The position numbers were made by a program, and so were the translations under genes. A DNA stretch of 64,000 nucleotides from NCBI GenBank assembly GCA_933207985.1, contig OW240917.1, forward strand, positions 120,079,257 through 120,143,256, in the 5' to 3' direction. Below, piece by piece: positions 30,799-41,464 of the stretch. The notes beneath the pieces are model-generated. The model did no database searches. It saw only the letters and a list, made by a program, of their open reading frames with translations, and was not told the DNA's origin. Source of the stretch: Pelobates cultripes. Taxonomy: Eukaryota > Chordata > Amphibia > Anura > Pelobatidae. Numbering within the stretch: position 1 is the stretch's first letter; each line of letters starts with the position of its first letter.

Positions 30799-32025
30799 TT
30801 GTCCAGATCTCTAATTGGTTCAAACCGATTAGATATCTCGATTTCTCTTCTTAATCTCGGAGGTGGACTGTTTTCCCTCCTATATCTTAGGGGAAAACTA
30901 TCATATTTCGTTTGGAAAGGTGATAGGAATTCTGATTTGGATTATATTACATTTTTAAATTCCAACCAGTGGAATATACATTTAACTCAGGAAATCAAAT
31001 CAGATTGTATCCACTTTTTAGATTTAGAGATATTTATACAGGATCAGAAAATTAGTACTCGTACGTTCTTTAAACCCGTGGACGTCAATAGTTATATCCA
31101 CATGGATAGCTGCCATTTTTTACCTTGGCTCGATAATGTCCCCAAGGGTCAATTTATCCGGATAAGATGGAACTGTACAGACCTTATTTCTTTTGAACAT
31201 CAGGCCAATACTCTTAAGGATCAGTTTATAGATAGGGGCTATGATTCTAATAAATTAGAAGAAGAAATTAGGACTGTTAAAGGAATAAATAGAGAGTCTC
31301 TTTTAACATATAAATCTAGGGAGAATAAAAAAAGGGATGACAAAATTCCAATGATTTTTAATTACAGTAAGGAACATAAAACCCTCAAAAGAGTGATCAA
31401 TAGAAATTGGCACATACTACAGCAGGATACGGATATTCTACCCTATATTGATAATAAACCCAAAATTGTATTTAGGGGAGCAAAAAATCTTAGACAAATT
31501 CTAACTACCAGTTATTTGGATAAACCTAAAAATAACAATTTTTTGAGCACTTATAAGGATAACAATAAAGGTTTCCACTATTGTGGTAACTGTATGGGAT
31601 GTAAAACTTATAAAAATAAATCAAAGAAATTAGAGAGTTTTAAATCACGAGTAGGAACATACCATTATAAAATCGATTCCCTTATTACATGCCATTCGAA
31701 AAATGTAATATATGTTCTCGTATGTCCTTGTGGATTACAGTATGTTGGAAAGACATCAAGGACATTGAAAACAAGAATACGAGAACATATTTACAATATT
31801 AAAAAAGGTTTTCTGAAACATAATGTTTCCCTACATTTCCTAAAATACCATGGAGGAGACCCTACAGGGCTTAGCTTTTTTGGTGTCCAACATATTAAAC
31901 CCCATTGGAGGGGTGGTCATGTTGAATCGACGTTGAGCCGCTGTGAGATGAGGTGGATTTTTAATTTGGACACCTTGTCTCCCAGCGGTCTCAACGTGGA
32001 TTTTGAGATGGCAGCTTTGATATGA
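30799..32025 (+). pseudogene. 5'-truncated Penelope-like copy, RT end and GIY-YIG domain
   Basis: Homology to the minus-strand copy begins at 30911 (VWKGDRNSDLDYITFLN), just after the position of the catalytic YIDD, so the RT active site is missing. From there to the stop the frame is intact and almost identical to the full copy, including the Cys-rich linker and the GIY-YIG domain. The first 37 codons derive from the antisense 5' flank of the other copy. A fortuitous start could allow a nuclease-only protein of 408 residues, but nothing shows it is made. Confidence 0.85.
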
Positions 32026-32560
32026 CTTTTTGGGTATATTCCATATTTTTAGAAGTTTTTATGACTTTTATTTTTTGCCTTTTGTCTCATTTTATTATAT
32101 ATTTGTCTACATATGCAACTATATATTGTTTACATATTATGCTAAGATTTTAACTTGATTTGGAATGGATTAATTATTATTCCCATTTTATATATATGAC
32201 TATGCATTTTAATATGAAAATTATATTTTGTATTCTGTCTGAATATTTTCTTTATGATATGTTCAGTATATATTTAATGTGAGAATTTTTCTCAATTGTA
32301 TTTTGTTTGATTATATGAGGCAATAAGATGTTATTTATAATTAGGATTGCTTTTGCCCGTTTTCTAAACGGAGCCCTGTAGTCACTTCCGGGTTGCCGAA
32401 TGGACGCATAGGAATGACGAAATGACGCAATAACAGCCGACACGTCATGACGCAGCGACGGAACGTACGTCATGACGTCATACCGGAAGTGAAACTCGGC
32501 GGGAAATCTAATTTCCGGTAGCACAGATTTAAAAGGATGCTGGAAGAAGAGGACTGTACA

Positions 32561-32588
32561 CTTGAGAAAGACTTATTGTCGAAACGCG
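32561..32588 (+). ncRNA. Hammerhead-like hairpin motif, right Penelope arm
   Basis: Plus-strand counterpart of the motif at 27814-27842: 'cttgagaaa', a GAC/GTC hairpin, then GAAACGCG. Same reservations apply. Confidence 0.3.
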
Positions 32589-33049
32589 TTGTGTTTTAAA
32601 TGTTATATATTTTTACATTTTTATTTATCTGGTTATTTTATTGAAGTAAATACTTTTTAAAGCTGAAGAATTCTTTTGGTCCATCTTTCCTACATCTGGA
32701 ATCCAGCACCAGTGTCTATAGGAAGACTGTGGGGACATCTTGAATAGCCTGGAAAAGCTGATTTTCCACATGCAATCAAGCTAGAGCCTGCTATTTTAGG
32801 CTCTATTTATTGTGAGTGACCCAATACCTTTGCTTCTATCACTTTTACTATTTACAGTTTTACACTATGTATGGACTTTTGTGTTTTACAGATTAAGTTC
32901 CTACTACTACTACGAATAAGTATTTATATTTTGTACTATTTATTCTATTGATAGAACCACTGTTGGTCTTGATGTGAAATGTAAATTATTGTGAATTAAA
33001 CCTGAATTTGAGCCCGTGCTGGAGTTTCATTTATGGTTTATGGTTATGT

Positions 33050-33129
33050 TTAACCCCTTAAGGACCAAACTTCTGGAATAAAAGGGAATCATGACACGTC
33101 ACACATGTCTTGTGTCCTTAAGGGGTTAA
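33050..33129. mobile_element. 80-bp palindromic MITE, copy 1
   Basis: TTAACCCCTTAAGGAC at the left is mirrored by GTCCTTAAGGGGTTAA at the right, with TTAA at each border. 'catgacacgtcacacatgtc' in the middle is also partly self-complementary. It is essentially one hairpin. Confidence 0.85.
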
Positions 33130-33242
33130 AGCAATCTTATGTGTAATTTATATTGGCTGGTAAATTGTGTATGACATGTGAAGACAGTTTTGCTGTTGAC
33201 CAGTAGGGGTCATAAATGCTGATTGTATGGTAAAAATACCCT

Positions 33243-33322
33243 TTAACCCCTTAAGGACCAAACTTCTGGAATAAAAAGGAATCACGACATGTCACACATG
33301 TCATGTGTCCCTAAGGGGTTAA
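33243..33322. mobile_element. 80-bp palindromic MITE, copy 2
   Basis: Same length and structure as the copy 193 bases upstream, with a few substitutions (one in the right terminus: CCCTAAGGGG). Both copies sit inside the satellite region. Confidence 0.85.
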
Positions 33323-33329
33323 TCCTACC

Positions 33330-34310
33330 GTTTGACAGATAGGAGTCAGTATAAAAGCGAAAATGCTGTAGTTAGTTTGTTTGCTTATGAAGTGAAATAA
33401 AGTCTGAGAAGACTGTAGTATACCGATTGACCGGTAGGGGTCAGCATGTAGGCGAAAATGCCGTGGTTCGTTGGTTTGTACATGAAATGCAATAATGTCT
33501 GAGAAGCCTGTAGTACACTGAATGACCGGTAGGTGTAAGTGTGTAGGTAAAAATGCAGTGGTTTATTGTTTTGTACACGAAAAGCAATAATGTCTAAGAA
33601 GCCTGTAGTACACCGAATGACTGATAAGGGTCAGTATGTAGGTGAAAAATGCAGTGGTTTGTTGGTTTGTACATAAAATGCAATAATGTCTGAGAAGCCT
33701 GTAGTACACAGAATGACTGGTAGGTGTCAGTGTGTAGGTGAAAATGCAGTGGTTTATTGTTTTGTACATGAAAAGCAATAATGTCTAAGAAGCCTGTAGT
33801 ACACCGAATGACTGATAGGGGTCAGTGTGTAGGTGAAAAATTAAGTGGTTTGTTGGTTTGTACCTGAAATGCAATAATGTCGGAGAAGCCTGTAGTACAC
33901 AGAATGACCGGTAGGGGTCAGTGTGTAGGCGCAAATGCAGTGGTTCGTTGATTTGTACATGAAATGCGATAATGTCTAAGAAGCCTGTAGTCCACCGAAA
34001 GACCAGTAGGGGTCAGTGTGTAGGTGTAAATGCAGTGGTTTATTGGTTTGTACATGAAAATGCAAACAACGCCTAAGAAGCCTGTAGTACACCGAATGAC
34101 CAATAGGGGTCAGTGTGTAGGTGAAAAATGCGGTGGTTCGTTGGTTTGTACATGAAATGCAATAATGTCTGAGAAGCCTGTAGTACACCGAATGACCGGT
34201 AGGGGTCAGTGTGTAGGCAAAGATGCAGTGGTTCGTTGGTTTGTACATGAAATGCAATAATGTCTAAGAAGTCTGTAGTACACCCAAAGACCAGTAGGGG
34301 GTTTAAACGA
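33330..34310. repeat. Tandem satellite, about 115-118-bp unit, eight or more copies
   Basis: Each unit contains 'gaccggtaggggtcagtgtg', 'tgcagtggttcgttggtttg', 'tacatgaaatgcaataatgt' and 'aagcctgtagtacaccgaat' with scattered changes. The minus strand reads open in patches, but the frame is not kept between units, so coding is unlikely. Outlying diverged units occur at 33130-33240 and 26870-27294. Confidence 0.9.
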
Positions 34311-34700
34311 ATGATATGCATGAACATGCAATGGTTTTAGAACAGACTTAGACAAAATGCAGCAGTAAAGTGAGGACCTGACCCTTGCATGGTGCCGTGG
34401 GACTGATGCCTGGCGTAATGGGTAGGTCAACTTACGGTTTGTGAGTCACTTGGACACCATCCACAGCGATAGATTGAAGAAAGAAGGTAGTAGGCTGGAA
34501 AAGCCTGTGGCTGGATTCCTGACACAGCTCAGCTTAGAAAACCTCATGGAGTAATCAGGTAAAATGGCGTCTGGATGACCCGGAAGTGGAAATCATTCTG
34601 ATGCTGACCTCAAGCGATATGAGTCAGGTAAGGGGTGTCCCTTATATAGGGGAGTGAATTAATTTAAGCCCCTCCCACAAATACAGGCAAAACTGCCTTA
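34311..34700 (-). promoter_or_regulatory. Possible minus-strand promoter region with TATA box
   Basis: On the minus strand 'ccctatataagggacacccc' (about 34640-34655) is a good TATA context, followed by the satellite and, further on, the decayed RT/recombinase element in the same orientation. It could be that element's terminal repeat and promoter. This rests on one motif and on order. Confidence 0.25.
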
Positions 34701-34702
34701 AT

Positions 34703-34704
34703 AC

Positions 34705-34737
<33 letters not shown>

Positions 34738-34760
34738 TATACACACACACACATATATTA
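34703..34760. repeat. TA and CA microsatellite
   Basis: A run of AT dinucleotides passes into CA/TA repeats. Confidence 0.9.
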
Positions 34761-34796
34761 TTGTTTTTACACTGATTGATTCATTTTTTAACTCTA

Positions 34797-35106
34797 TTTT
34801 TGATTTTCCACTTGCAGGGAGACTGCCTGTCAGCACAGACAGTCCCCCTGCAGGCAGATAAGCAGACACCTATTGCGGTCATGTGATCGAGTGATCACGT
34901 GGCCACGGGGTCCTGATCTGCCGAGGGGAGACTGCCCGGGCAGACAGTCAGTCCCCCTGGACTGGGAGGAGCGCTGATCGCAGCCGGGGGACCGATGGCG
35001 ATCAGGTAAGTAGCCCCAGACCATTATGACAGTTCAGGACCGTCATCGGTCCCCAAGGGGATTTTTCCGATGACAGTCCTAAACCGTCATCGGTTGTCAA
35101 GGGGTT
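34797..35106. mobile_element. MITE fragments with inverted subrepeats
   Basis: 34810-34914 is the inverted partner of 1376-1493 ('gggagactgcctgtcagcac', 'gtgatcgagtgatcacgtgg'). 35020-35106 contains two 'ccgtcatcggt' phrases and ends AAGGGGTTAA, the terminus type of the 33050 MITE. Limits are uncertain. Confidence 0.5.
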
Positions 35107-35562
35107 AAAGAAACATCTATGAAAAACAATATGTTCCATTTCTCACACCTTGTCAGTTTGCAATATCTCTTAAAGACAAAGTACACAGTTTAAGAAATAC
35201 AATATTTCATTCTAAAACATGTAATATTTGCATTTGCCCATAACAAAGTGTTCCTTTACTCAGAGCAGCTTCACTGGGCCATAACTGTACAGTTTCCATT
35301 TAAAGATCACAAAAAAACTACCTAAAAATTCAAATGACACATTTACTTATACGCATACTTTTGCTGGACAACTTATAGTTTATCAAAATCAAACATCATG
35401 ATAGAAAGAAAAAAGAAAAATGTAGGTGCTTAAAAAGAAAAAAAAACAAACAACATTCTCTTGGATCAACGCTATAGCTCTAATGAGAGGCAAATTAAGA
35501 AGGAAATTTGTCTTATTGAAATAAGGCAATTTAAAAATAGAATAATTTGACACTAACATTCA
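35107..35562. other. Non-coding stretch, nothing recognised
   Basis: AT-rich, with no frame or terminal repeat seen. Confidence 0.45.
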
Positions 35563-36816
35563 TAGAGTTGTGTATGCGAGATTGACAGACTTCCTTGAAT
35601 CCAAATTTCTGCTTGACCCACTTCAGTCTGGATTCCGCGGTCTTCACTTTCTTGAAACAGTTGTGACCAAAGTATCTAACTATTTAAGCGCTGCTTAATC
35701 TCGCGGCCATTACTCTATTCTAATTCTCCTTGATCTTTCTGCTGCCTTTGACACTGTTGATCATCAACAGCTTCTTCTCATTCTCCGTAATCTGGGTCTA
35801 TGAGATACTGCTCTCTCTCTTGGTGCTCCTCCTACCTATCCCAGCGATTTTTCAGTGTTACTTTTGTGGCTCTGCCTCTTCTCCCCAACCTCTCTTTGTT
35901 GGCGTTCGCCAAGGTTCTGTCCTTTGTCCCCTATTGTTTTCAGTCTACACTGCCTCCCTTGGTAAACTCATCAGCTCCTTTGACTTCCATTATCATTTAT
36001 ATGCAGATGACACGCAAATCTACCTGTCCTCTTCTGATCTCTCTCCGCCCATCTTGACTTGTGTCTCTGACTGCCTCTCTGGGATTTCCAACTGGATTGC
36101 TGCTCACTTCCTTAAACTCAACGTGTCCAAAATAGAACTTCTGGTCTTTCCTCCCTCAAGTGTTGCTACTCCCGTGTCTGTCTCCCTCCGAGTCAATGGT
36201 GCCACCATCACCTATACCTTGTAGGGTCACTGCCTAGGTGTTCTCTTTGACTCCGACCTCTTCTTCACCCCTCATATCCAGTCGATTGCCAAATCCTGCC
36301 GCTTCTCAAAAACATAGCTTGCATCCTCCCCTATTTAACACCAACCTCAGCCAAGGTGCTGGTCCATGCCGCTGTTCTTTCTCGCCTTGACTACTGCAAT
36401 CCCCTTCTCAGTGGTCTTACATGTTCACAGATTGCACCGCATTGCGAGGCTCATTTTCCTGTCCGTCTCCCCCCCCCCCCTGGTGCTTGCTCACAAGTCC
36501 CTACATGTTGCTGCTCCAACCTACCTAACCTCCCTTATACACAAGTATGTCCCGTCGAGGCCCCTGTGCTCTGCCAAACATCTACGTCTATCCTCTGTTC
36601 GTACTCCCACATCTGATGCTCACCTCCAAAACTTCTCCAGGGCTGCACCTTTTCTGTGGAACTTCCGTTCCTTCTCCGTTTCACCCAGTCTCCCCTCCTT
36701 CAAAAAATCTTTGAAAACACACTTCTTCAGGAAAGCATATCATTTAAACTGTTATCGAGTTTTCATCCCCCCTCATCCCCCCATGACTCCTCTCCTGCAA
36801 CTGTCAAAAATAAGTT
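35563..36816 (+). pseudogene. L2-type LINE reverse transcriptase, second copy
   Basis: The peptide fragments parallel the copy at 9431-13050 block for block: '[13 protein letters not shown]', '[15 protein letters not shown]' (in a shifted frame), '[15 protein letters not shown]', '[11 protein letters not shown]' and 'VHAAVLSRLDYCNPLLSGL'. It is 5' truncated, lacks the endonuclease, and has several frameshifts plus a deletion around 36430. An antisense L2 piece interrupts its 3' end at about 36817. The tail resumes at 37897. Confidence 0.8.
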
Positions 36817-37896
36817 GTTATTATTATTACTGGTATTTATATAGCGCCAGCATATTCAGTAGCACTTTACAATATTATCAAAGGGATAATATTTAACAAT
36901 AAATGAGACAATTACAAAAACTTACAGTAACAATAGGTTGAAGAGGGCCCTGCTCAAACGAGCTTACAGTCTAAAACCCAACAGGACAGGGGGTAGCAAT
37001 CAAACAGGGTGGAGTGGAGCAGAGCTGGAGGAGAGAATAGAGTGTTGCCCTTTAGGAGAAAGCAAGGGACATATATGTAGAGGTTACTCTGGGAGGCCAC
37101 AAGCTTTCCTAAAGAGATGGGTTTTGAGGCACTTTTTAAATGATTGAAGACTAGGGGGGAGCTTTATTGTCGAAGGCAGACTATTCAAAAGGAAAGGAGC
37201 CACCCGCGAGAAGTCCTGCAAGCGTGAGTTGGCTGTGCGGGAGCGAGCAGCAGACAGGAGAAGGTCATGAGCGGAGAGACCGAGAAGATGCATACCTGCG
37301 GATCAGTGAAGAGATATAGGAGGGCTAGAATTGGTCGGTGTTTTATAGGTGTGGATTAGTACCTTGAATTGACTCCAATAGGATACAGGAAGCCAATGCA
37401 AGGACTCACAGAGGGGAGAGGTGTGAGAGGAGTGACAGGAGAGGAAAATCAGTCTAGCTGCAGCATTCACTACAGACTGTAGCGCAGCAATACGACTTGT
37501 GGGAAGACCTATTAGGAGAGAGTTACAATAATCCATGCGAGAGATTACTAGAGCATGGACAAGCTCCTTAGTAGCAAATTGTGTAAGAAATGGGTGAATG
37601 CAGGCTATGTTGTTAAGGTGGAATCTACAGGATTTGGTAACAGACTGGATGTGAGGTTTAAATGTGAGGCCAGAATCAAGTATAATGCCAAGACAGCATG
37701 CTTGCAAGGATGGACTGATATGGGTACCACCCACTTGAAGGGAGAGCGAAAGAGGGGGATCAGCATTAGGAGGAGGAAAGACAAGTTCAGTTTTAGAAAG
37801 ATTGAGTTTCAAAAAGCGGGAGGACATCCAATCAGAGATGGAAGAAAGGCAAGCAGTGACACGGAATGGCAGGTCGCAAGACGGTAGGGGAGAGGT
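36817..37896 (-). pseudogene. Antisense L2-type LINE fragment nested in the previous L2
   Basis: On the minus strand: 'SDWMSSRFLKLNLSKTE', 'CCLGIILDSGLTFKPHI', 'HALVISRMDYCNSLLIGLPT', 'SLHWLPVSYW' and 'APFLLNSLPS', then the 3' tail with 'gcgctatataaatacc' and a TAA microsatellite next to 36825. It covers only the thumb and C-terminal part of the polymerase. It is a different subfamily from its host, being about equally distant from both other copies. Confidence 0.8.
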
Positions 37897-38115
37897 CCTC
37901 AGTGAATACTTTTCTAGAAGCCTATTTCATTATTCCTACTTTTACCCTTTGTGTCACTATACCCCACTCCCTCTAGCATGTAAGCTCATTGAGCAGGGCC
38001 CTCAACCCCTCTGTGTCCATTTGTGTCCATTTGTCTGGTTACAATTACATGTCTGTTAGTCCGCCCATTGTACAGCGCTCTGGAATTTATAATAATATAA
38101 TAATATATAATAATA
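37897..38115 (+). mobile_element. 3' tail of the second L2 LINE
   Basis: It continues the host L2 after the nested fragment: 'ctctagcatgtaagctcatt', 'gagcagggccctc', 'gtacagcgctctggaattta' and a TAA-rich end, the same order as at 12905-13050. Confidence 0.75.
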
Positions 38116-38646
38116 AGATAATAATAATAAATCAACCTTGCCTTGAGATTCACATAATATGTCCACCTTGCCTTGAGATTCATATTATAAATGCTTTCAT
38201 AAAATGTTTTTTCTGAATCACCAAAAGAGTTCTTTGGAAATCTCAAAAATAAACATTTGGTCAAAAAAGAAAAATAATATATTCCTGTTCTCCTTACAAA
38301 ATAAGCCAAATCATTGCATTTGCTCAAACTGTATGTCTAAAGAAAGTAATCCCTTCCTGTTCTCCTTACAATTGAAACGCATTAACTAATAGCAGAAAGC
38401 ACTATCTAAAATACGTGAACATTTCAGGGTAACCCAAACACAAAAATTTTGAAACCATCAACTTCACAAGTTTCTCCGATGATGTACTGGAGTCTATTTG
38501 TGACATCCATTGTGACAAAACTAAAGAACCAGCCAAATCGCTCATAGCCCATTAGTACATCTCTCACCTGTACCAATTCCATGATGTAAAATACCAGTAG
38601 GTTAAAGGGGAAATATCACTTCCTACTATTTTTAATATAGATGGTT
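38116..38646. other. Non-coding, with a short duplication
   Basis: 'ccttgccttgagattca' occurs at 38136 and 38165, and 'cctgttctccttacaa' at 38283 and 38356. Nothing else is seen. Confidence 0.5.
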
Positions 38647-39185
38647 TATTTACTAAAGAGAGAATTACAAGTGAATTTCAAATTTAATGGGATACTATAG
38701 AGCTGTATTCCTGGCACTATAGCTCCCTCTGCCTCCCGCGCGGTGTATAATGCAGATGTTCCTCTGCTCTGGGTCGCGGCTCTGCCTCCTCTGACTTCAC
38801 AGCGCACACATTAAGAATCAATGATTTCTATCGGGAAATCGCTGACACTGGATGTCCTCATGCAAAGTGTGAGAACATCCAGTGTCAGTGGACCAAAAGT
38901 CTGGTAACATTCTGGAAGCACCTCTTTTGGCTGTATTAATGCTATAATGTAAACTTTGCAGTTTTTGTGCAACTACAATGTTTTACATTGCAGCAATAAG
39001 TGCAATATGGACACCGTACCCAGACCACTTCAATAAGCAGAAGTGGCCTGGGTGCCTATAGTGTCCCTTTAAGGAGAAAAAAAACAAAACAAAACTGAAC
39101 TTGCAAAATATACTTCCAGTTCAGCTACTTTGGCCTTAAATTTGAAATTCTCGTTGGAATTCGTCCTTTAGTGAATAACGCTAAT
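38647..39185. mobile_element. MITE with another MITE inserted in it
   Basis: Outer halves at 38647-38683 ('tttactaaagagagaattac', 'aagtgaatttcaaa') and 39073-39185 ('aaatttgaaattctcgttgg', 'tttagtgaataac') match the compact element at 61078-61235. The split point is occupied by the TTAA-bounded element 38684-39072. Confidence 0.6.
38684..39072. mobile_element. Inner TTAA-flanked MITE
   Basis: TTAATGGGATACTATAG at the left is mirrored by CTATAGTGTCCCTTTAA at the right, with TTAA at both borders and 389 bases in total. The interior holds the inverted pair 'gacactggatgtcctcatgc' and 'gaacatccagtgtc'. Confidence 0.75.
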
Positions 39186-39199
39186 AATGTTAACTGATC

Positions 39200-39299
39200 N
39201 NNNNNNNNNNNNNNNNNNNNNNNNNNNNNNNNNNNNNNNNNNNNNNNNNNNNNNNNNNNNNNNNNNNNNNNNNNNNNNNNNNNNNNNNNNNNNNNNNNN
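39200..39299. other. Assembly gap (100 N)
   Basis: One hundred unresolved bases directly after a MITE; the true length is unknown. Confidence 1.
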
Positions 39300-39963
39300 T
39301 GAGATGTTTAAGTATAGTGACATCTGGTGGCAAAATGCTTAAATCAGTTTCACTATTATACAGTAAGTCCTATACTTTGCAAGTCAAGGAATGGAAAAAA
39401 ATGTAAAGTACCAATACGCTATTAAATAATACGAATAGAAATAAAATGCACAGAGGTTGCCACAGCCTCGTAGCACATTGCATCTTAACATCTTAAAAGC
39501 TTAGCTAAAACAGCAAGCATTAAAGAGAATCTTAAAGTGAAACTAATGCATTACATGTGTTTTAAGTGTAGTACACGTGGGGCTTTACACCAGATGGAAA
39601 ATCTCTAAAGTCAGCAAAACTACGACCTTTATAAATCACTATTGTATAACTCTCCAAGTCAGCCTCTCTCTTTAGCTCCTGGGATAACCACTGAATATTA
39701 CATGATTTGGTTTTGCTGTATTGTGCAAATAATGTTATTTTTTCTCTGGAATGCATACTTAGAAAGCTACCAGGTGTACAAAATACAAAACAAATGAGTT
39801 TTTAATTATAGGTGCACTTAATTATAAATTCGTAAACATTCCTTGGAGCGTTAGGTTAATTGGGATGAAAGAAACTGGGTCAATTTTATAACTTCTGCTG
39901 CACCCCCAGTTAATTTATGCTTGATGGGTTTGTGTTTTCCAGCTCCAAATTGTTTACCTAGAG
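39300..39963. other. Non-coding stretch, nothing recognised
   Basis: No frame, repeat or terminus identified. The last eight bases are the target duplication of the next element. Confidence 0.45.
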
Positions 39964-40713
39964 CAGGGGTAAGCAACCTACGGCACTAGTGCCATGCACG
40001 GCACTCAAGGCTGCTACAGCCAAACAGGCTCTGGCCTATCAGGAGTCCCAGTGAAACTTCAGATATCTGCTAATACAAAAAGGTGGTGAAGGACAATCCT
40101 CAATTTATGCATTGCAGCACATAGAGGAAGTGATCTCTGATCACTTCCTCCCATCACTTGTGAATGGGAATCCACACTGTAGTAGAGCAGCCTGTAGCTG
40201 CTGTTGCAGCTCCTGTCCTTGACCTGTACCTGGCCAGCCTGGTTCCCACTGGAACCCAGGGAAGCCACCCACACTGCTAGATTTACTCATACAAATAATA
40301 TAAATAGCCCACAAACAAACATACACACAATCCGCACAAACGTAACCCGCTAACAATCCACATACATGCACACAATCCCACATGCAGCCTCTCACATGCA
40401 ATACCCCAAACATACACACACTACCAAACACACAATGTGACATATCCATCTACACACACACAATTCCACAAGCAGCCCCCATACACAGCCCACATTCATA
40501 TGTATCATACACGATACCACAAACTACCGCTGAACATATACAATATAATAGCTCATATAGCACAAATACAACGATACAAAGCAACTACAGTATAAATAAC
40601 ACAAGTAGAATACGGCAGCATACACACCTCAATTTTAAAAAATAGGACCGGCACGCTACGGGACATCACAATCCTATATCGGCACAGTGCTGCTAAAAGG
40701 TTGCCTACCCCTG
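39964..40713. mobile_element. hAT-type non-autonomous element, 750 bp
   Basis: Ends are CAGGGGTAAGCAACCT and AGGTTGCCTACCCCTG, a 16-bp inverted repeat with one mismatch. The flanks 'acctagag' (39956-39963) and 'acctagaa' (40714-40721) form an 8-bp target duplication with one change. Both are hAT marks. The interior is CA-rich and has no transposase. Confidence 0.82.
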
Positions 40714-40976
40714 ACCTAGAATTTAAGGCTCTGAGAACATCACCCTGTGCCTACCTACCATTAACCTACCTCCACAATATGTTTAAGTAAACATTTTAGA
40801 ATGTAATGCTGTTTTGTACATTAATTTCTCTAAAAGCAATAAATGGGTATAGAACTCACTAGGACTGGGGTACTATGACATAGGGAAGACATTATTTAAG
40901 GTCGGCCTTAGGGGTGTGCGAACTGTATCATATGACTGAAGTAGTCATGGTGAATGGAGTAACCCTTAACTCTTAA

Positions 40977-41250
40977 ATGGCAGCAGGGCCGGTGCATCCT
41001 ATAGGCAACTTAGGCAGTAGCCAGGGCGCACCGGACCAGGGGGTGCCAGATTTAAGTGACCGGCAGGAGGGAAGCGCACAGCGCTCCCTCCTGCCAGTCA
41101 CTCAATGTAGTGTGGCCGGGCAACGCGGATCGAGGTACAGGAGCTTCTATTTCCTGTACTCGGCCGCTGCCAGACTGATAGGAAGTGCTCACTCAGTGGT
41201 AGGAGGCACAACAGGGAGGTAGGAGGCACAATAGGGAGGGAGGACCACTA
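40977..41250. mobile_element. MITE fragment of the 'cagggccggtgcatcctata' type
   Basis: Its left end resembles the hAT-type MITEs at 49898 and 53781. It contains a hairpin 'gaccggcaggagggaagcgc' / 'gcgctccctcctgccagtc'. Its right end is not found before the Tc1 fragment. Confidence 0.45.
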
Positions 41251-41260
41251 ACAGGGAATA

Positions 41261-41430
41261 GCACTGTGAATGTTTACATGGTGTGTTCAATAAAAACATG
41301 GCAACATTTCATTCTTTGTGTGTTATTAGTTTAAGCAGACTGTGATTGTCTATTGTTGTGACTTTTTATGACCAATTTGTGCAGAAATCCATATCATTCC
41401 AAAGGGTTCACATACTTTTTCTTGCAACTG
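41261..41430 (+). mobile_element. Right-end fragment of the Tc1 element
   Basis: It matches 15167-15355 nearly base for base, with about a dozen bases missing after 'ttgttgtgactt', and ends at the CTG/TA terminus. It is left-truncated and carries no coding sequence. Confidence 0.9.

Positions 41431-41464
<34 letters not shown>

Larger units (their letters stand above)
27311..32947. mobile_element. Penelope-like element: complete minus copy plus inverted 5'-truncated copy
   Basis: The whole block is bracketed by the 16-base duplication 'ttgatagaaccactgt' at 27295-27310 and 32948-32963, so it arrived as one insertion. A minus-strand copy with a full coding frame (28369-30768) is joined head-to-head to a plus-strand copy that begins abruptly at 30911, equivalent to 29483 of the first. 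The two arms (27463-29483 and 30911-32947) form an inverted repeat of about 2 kb with few differences. Compound and inverted, partly truncated copies are known for Penelope-like elements. Confidence 0.88.

Noticed and set aside
33330..34310. CRISPR-like regular repeats
   Set aside because: Units are directly adjacent and diverged with no unique spacers. This is a tandem satellite in a eukaryotic context.
33563..34430. Overlapping minus-strand frames with a repeated 'HYCISCTNQRTTAF' peptide
   Set aside because: Frame is not maintained from unit to unit of the satellite, so a repeat protein is unlikely.
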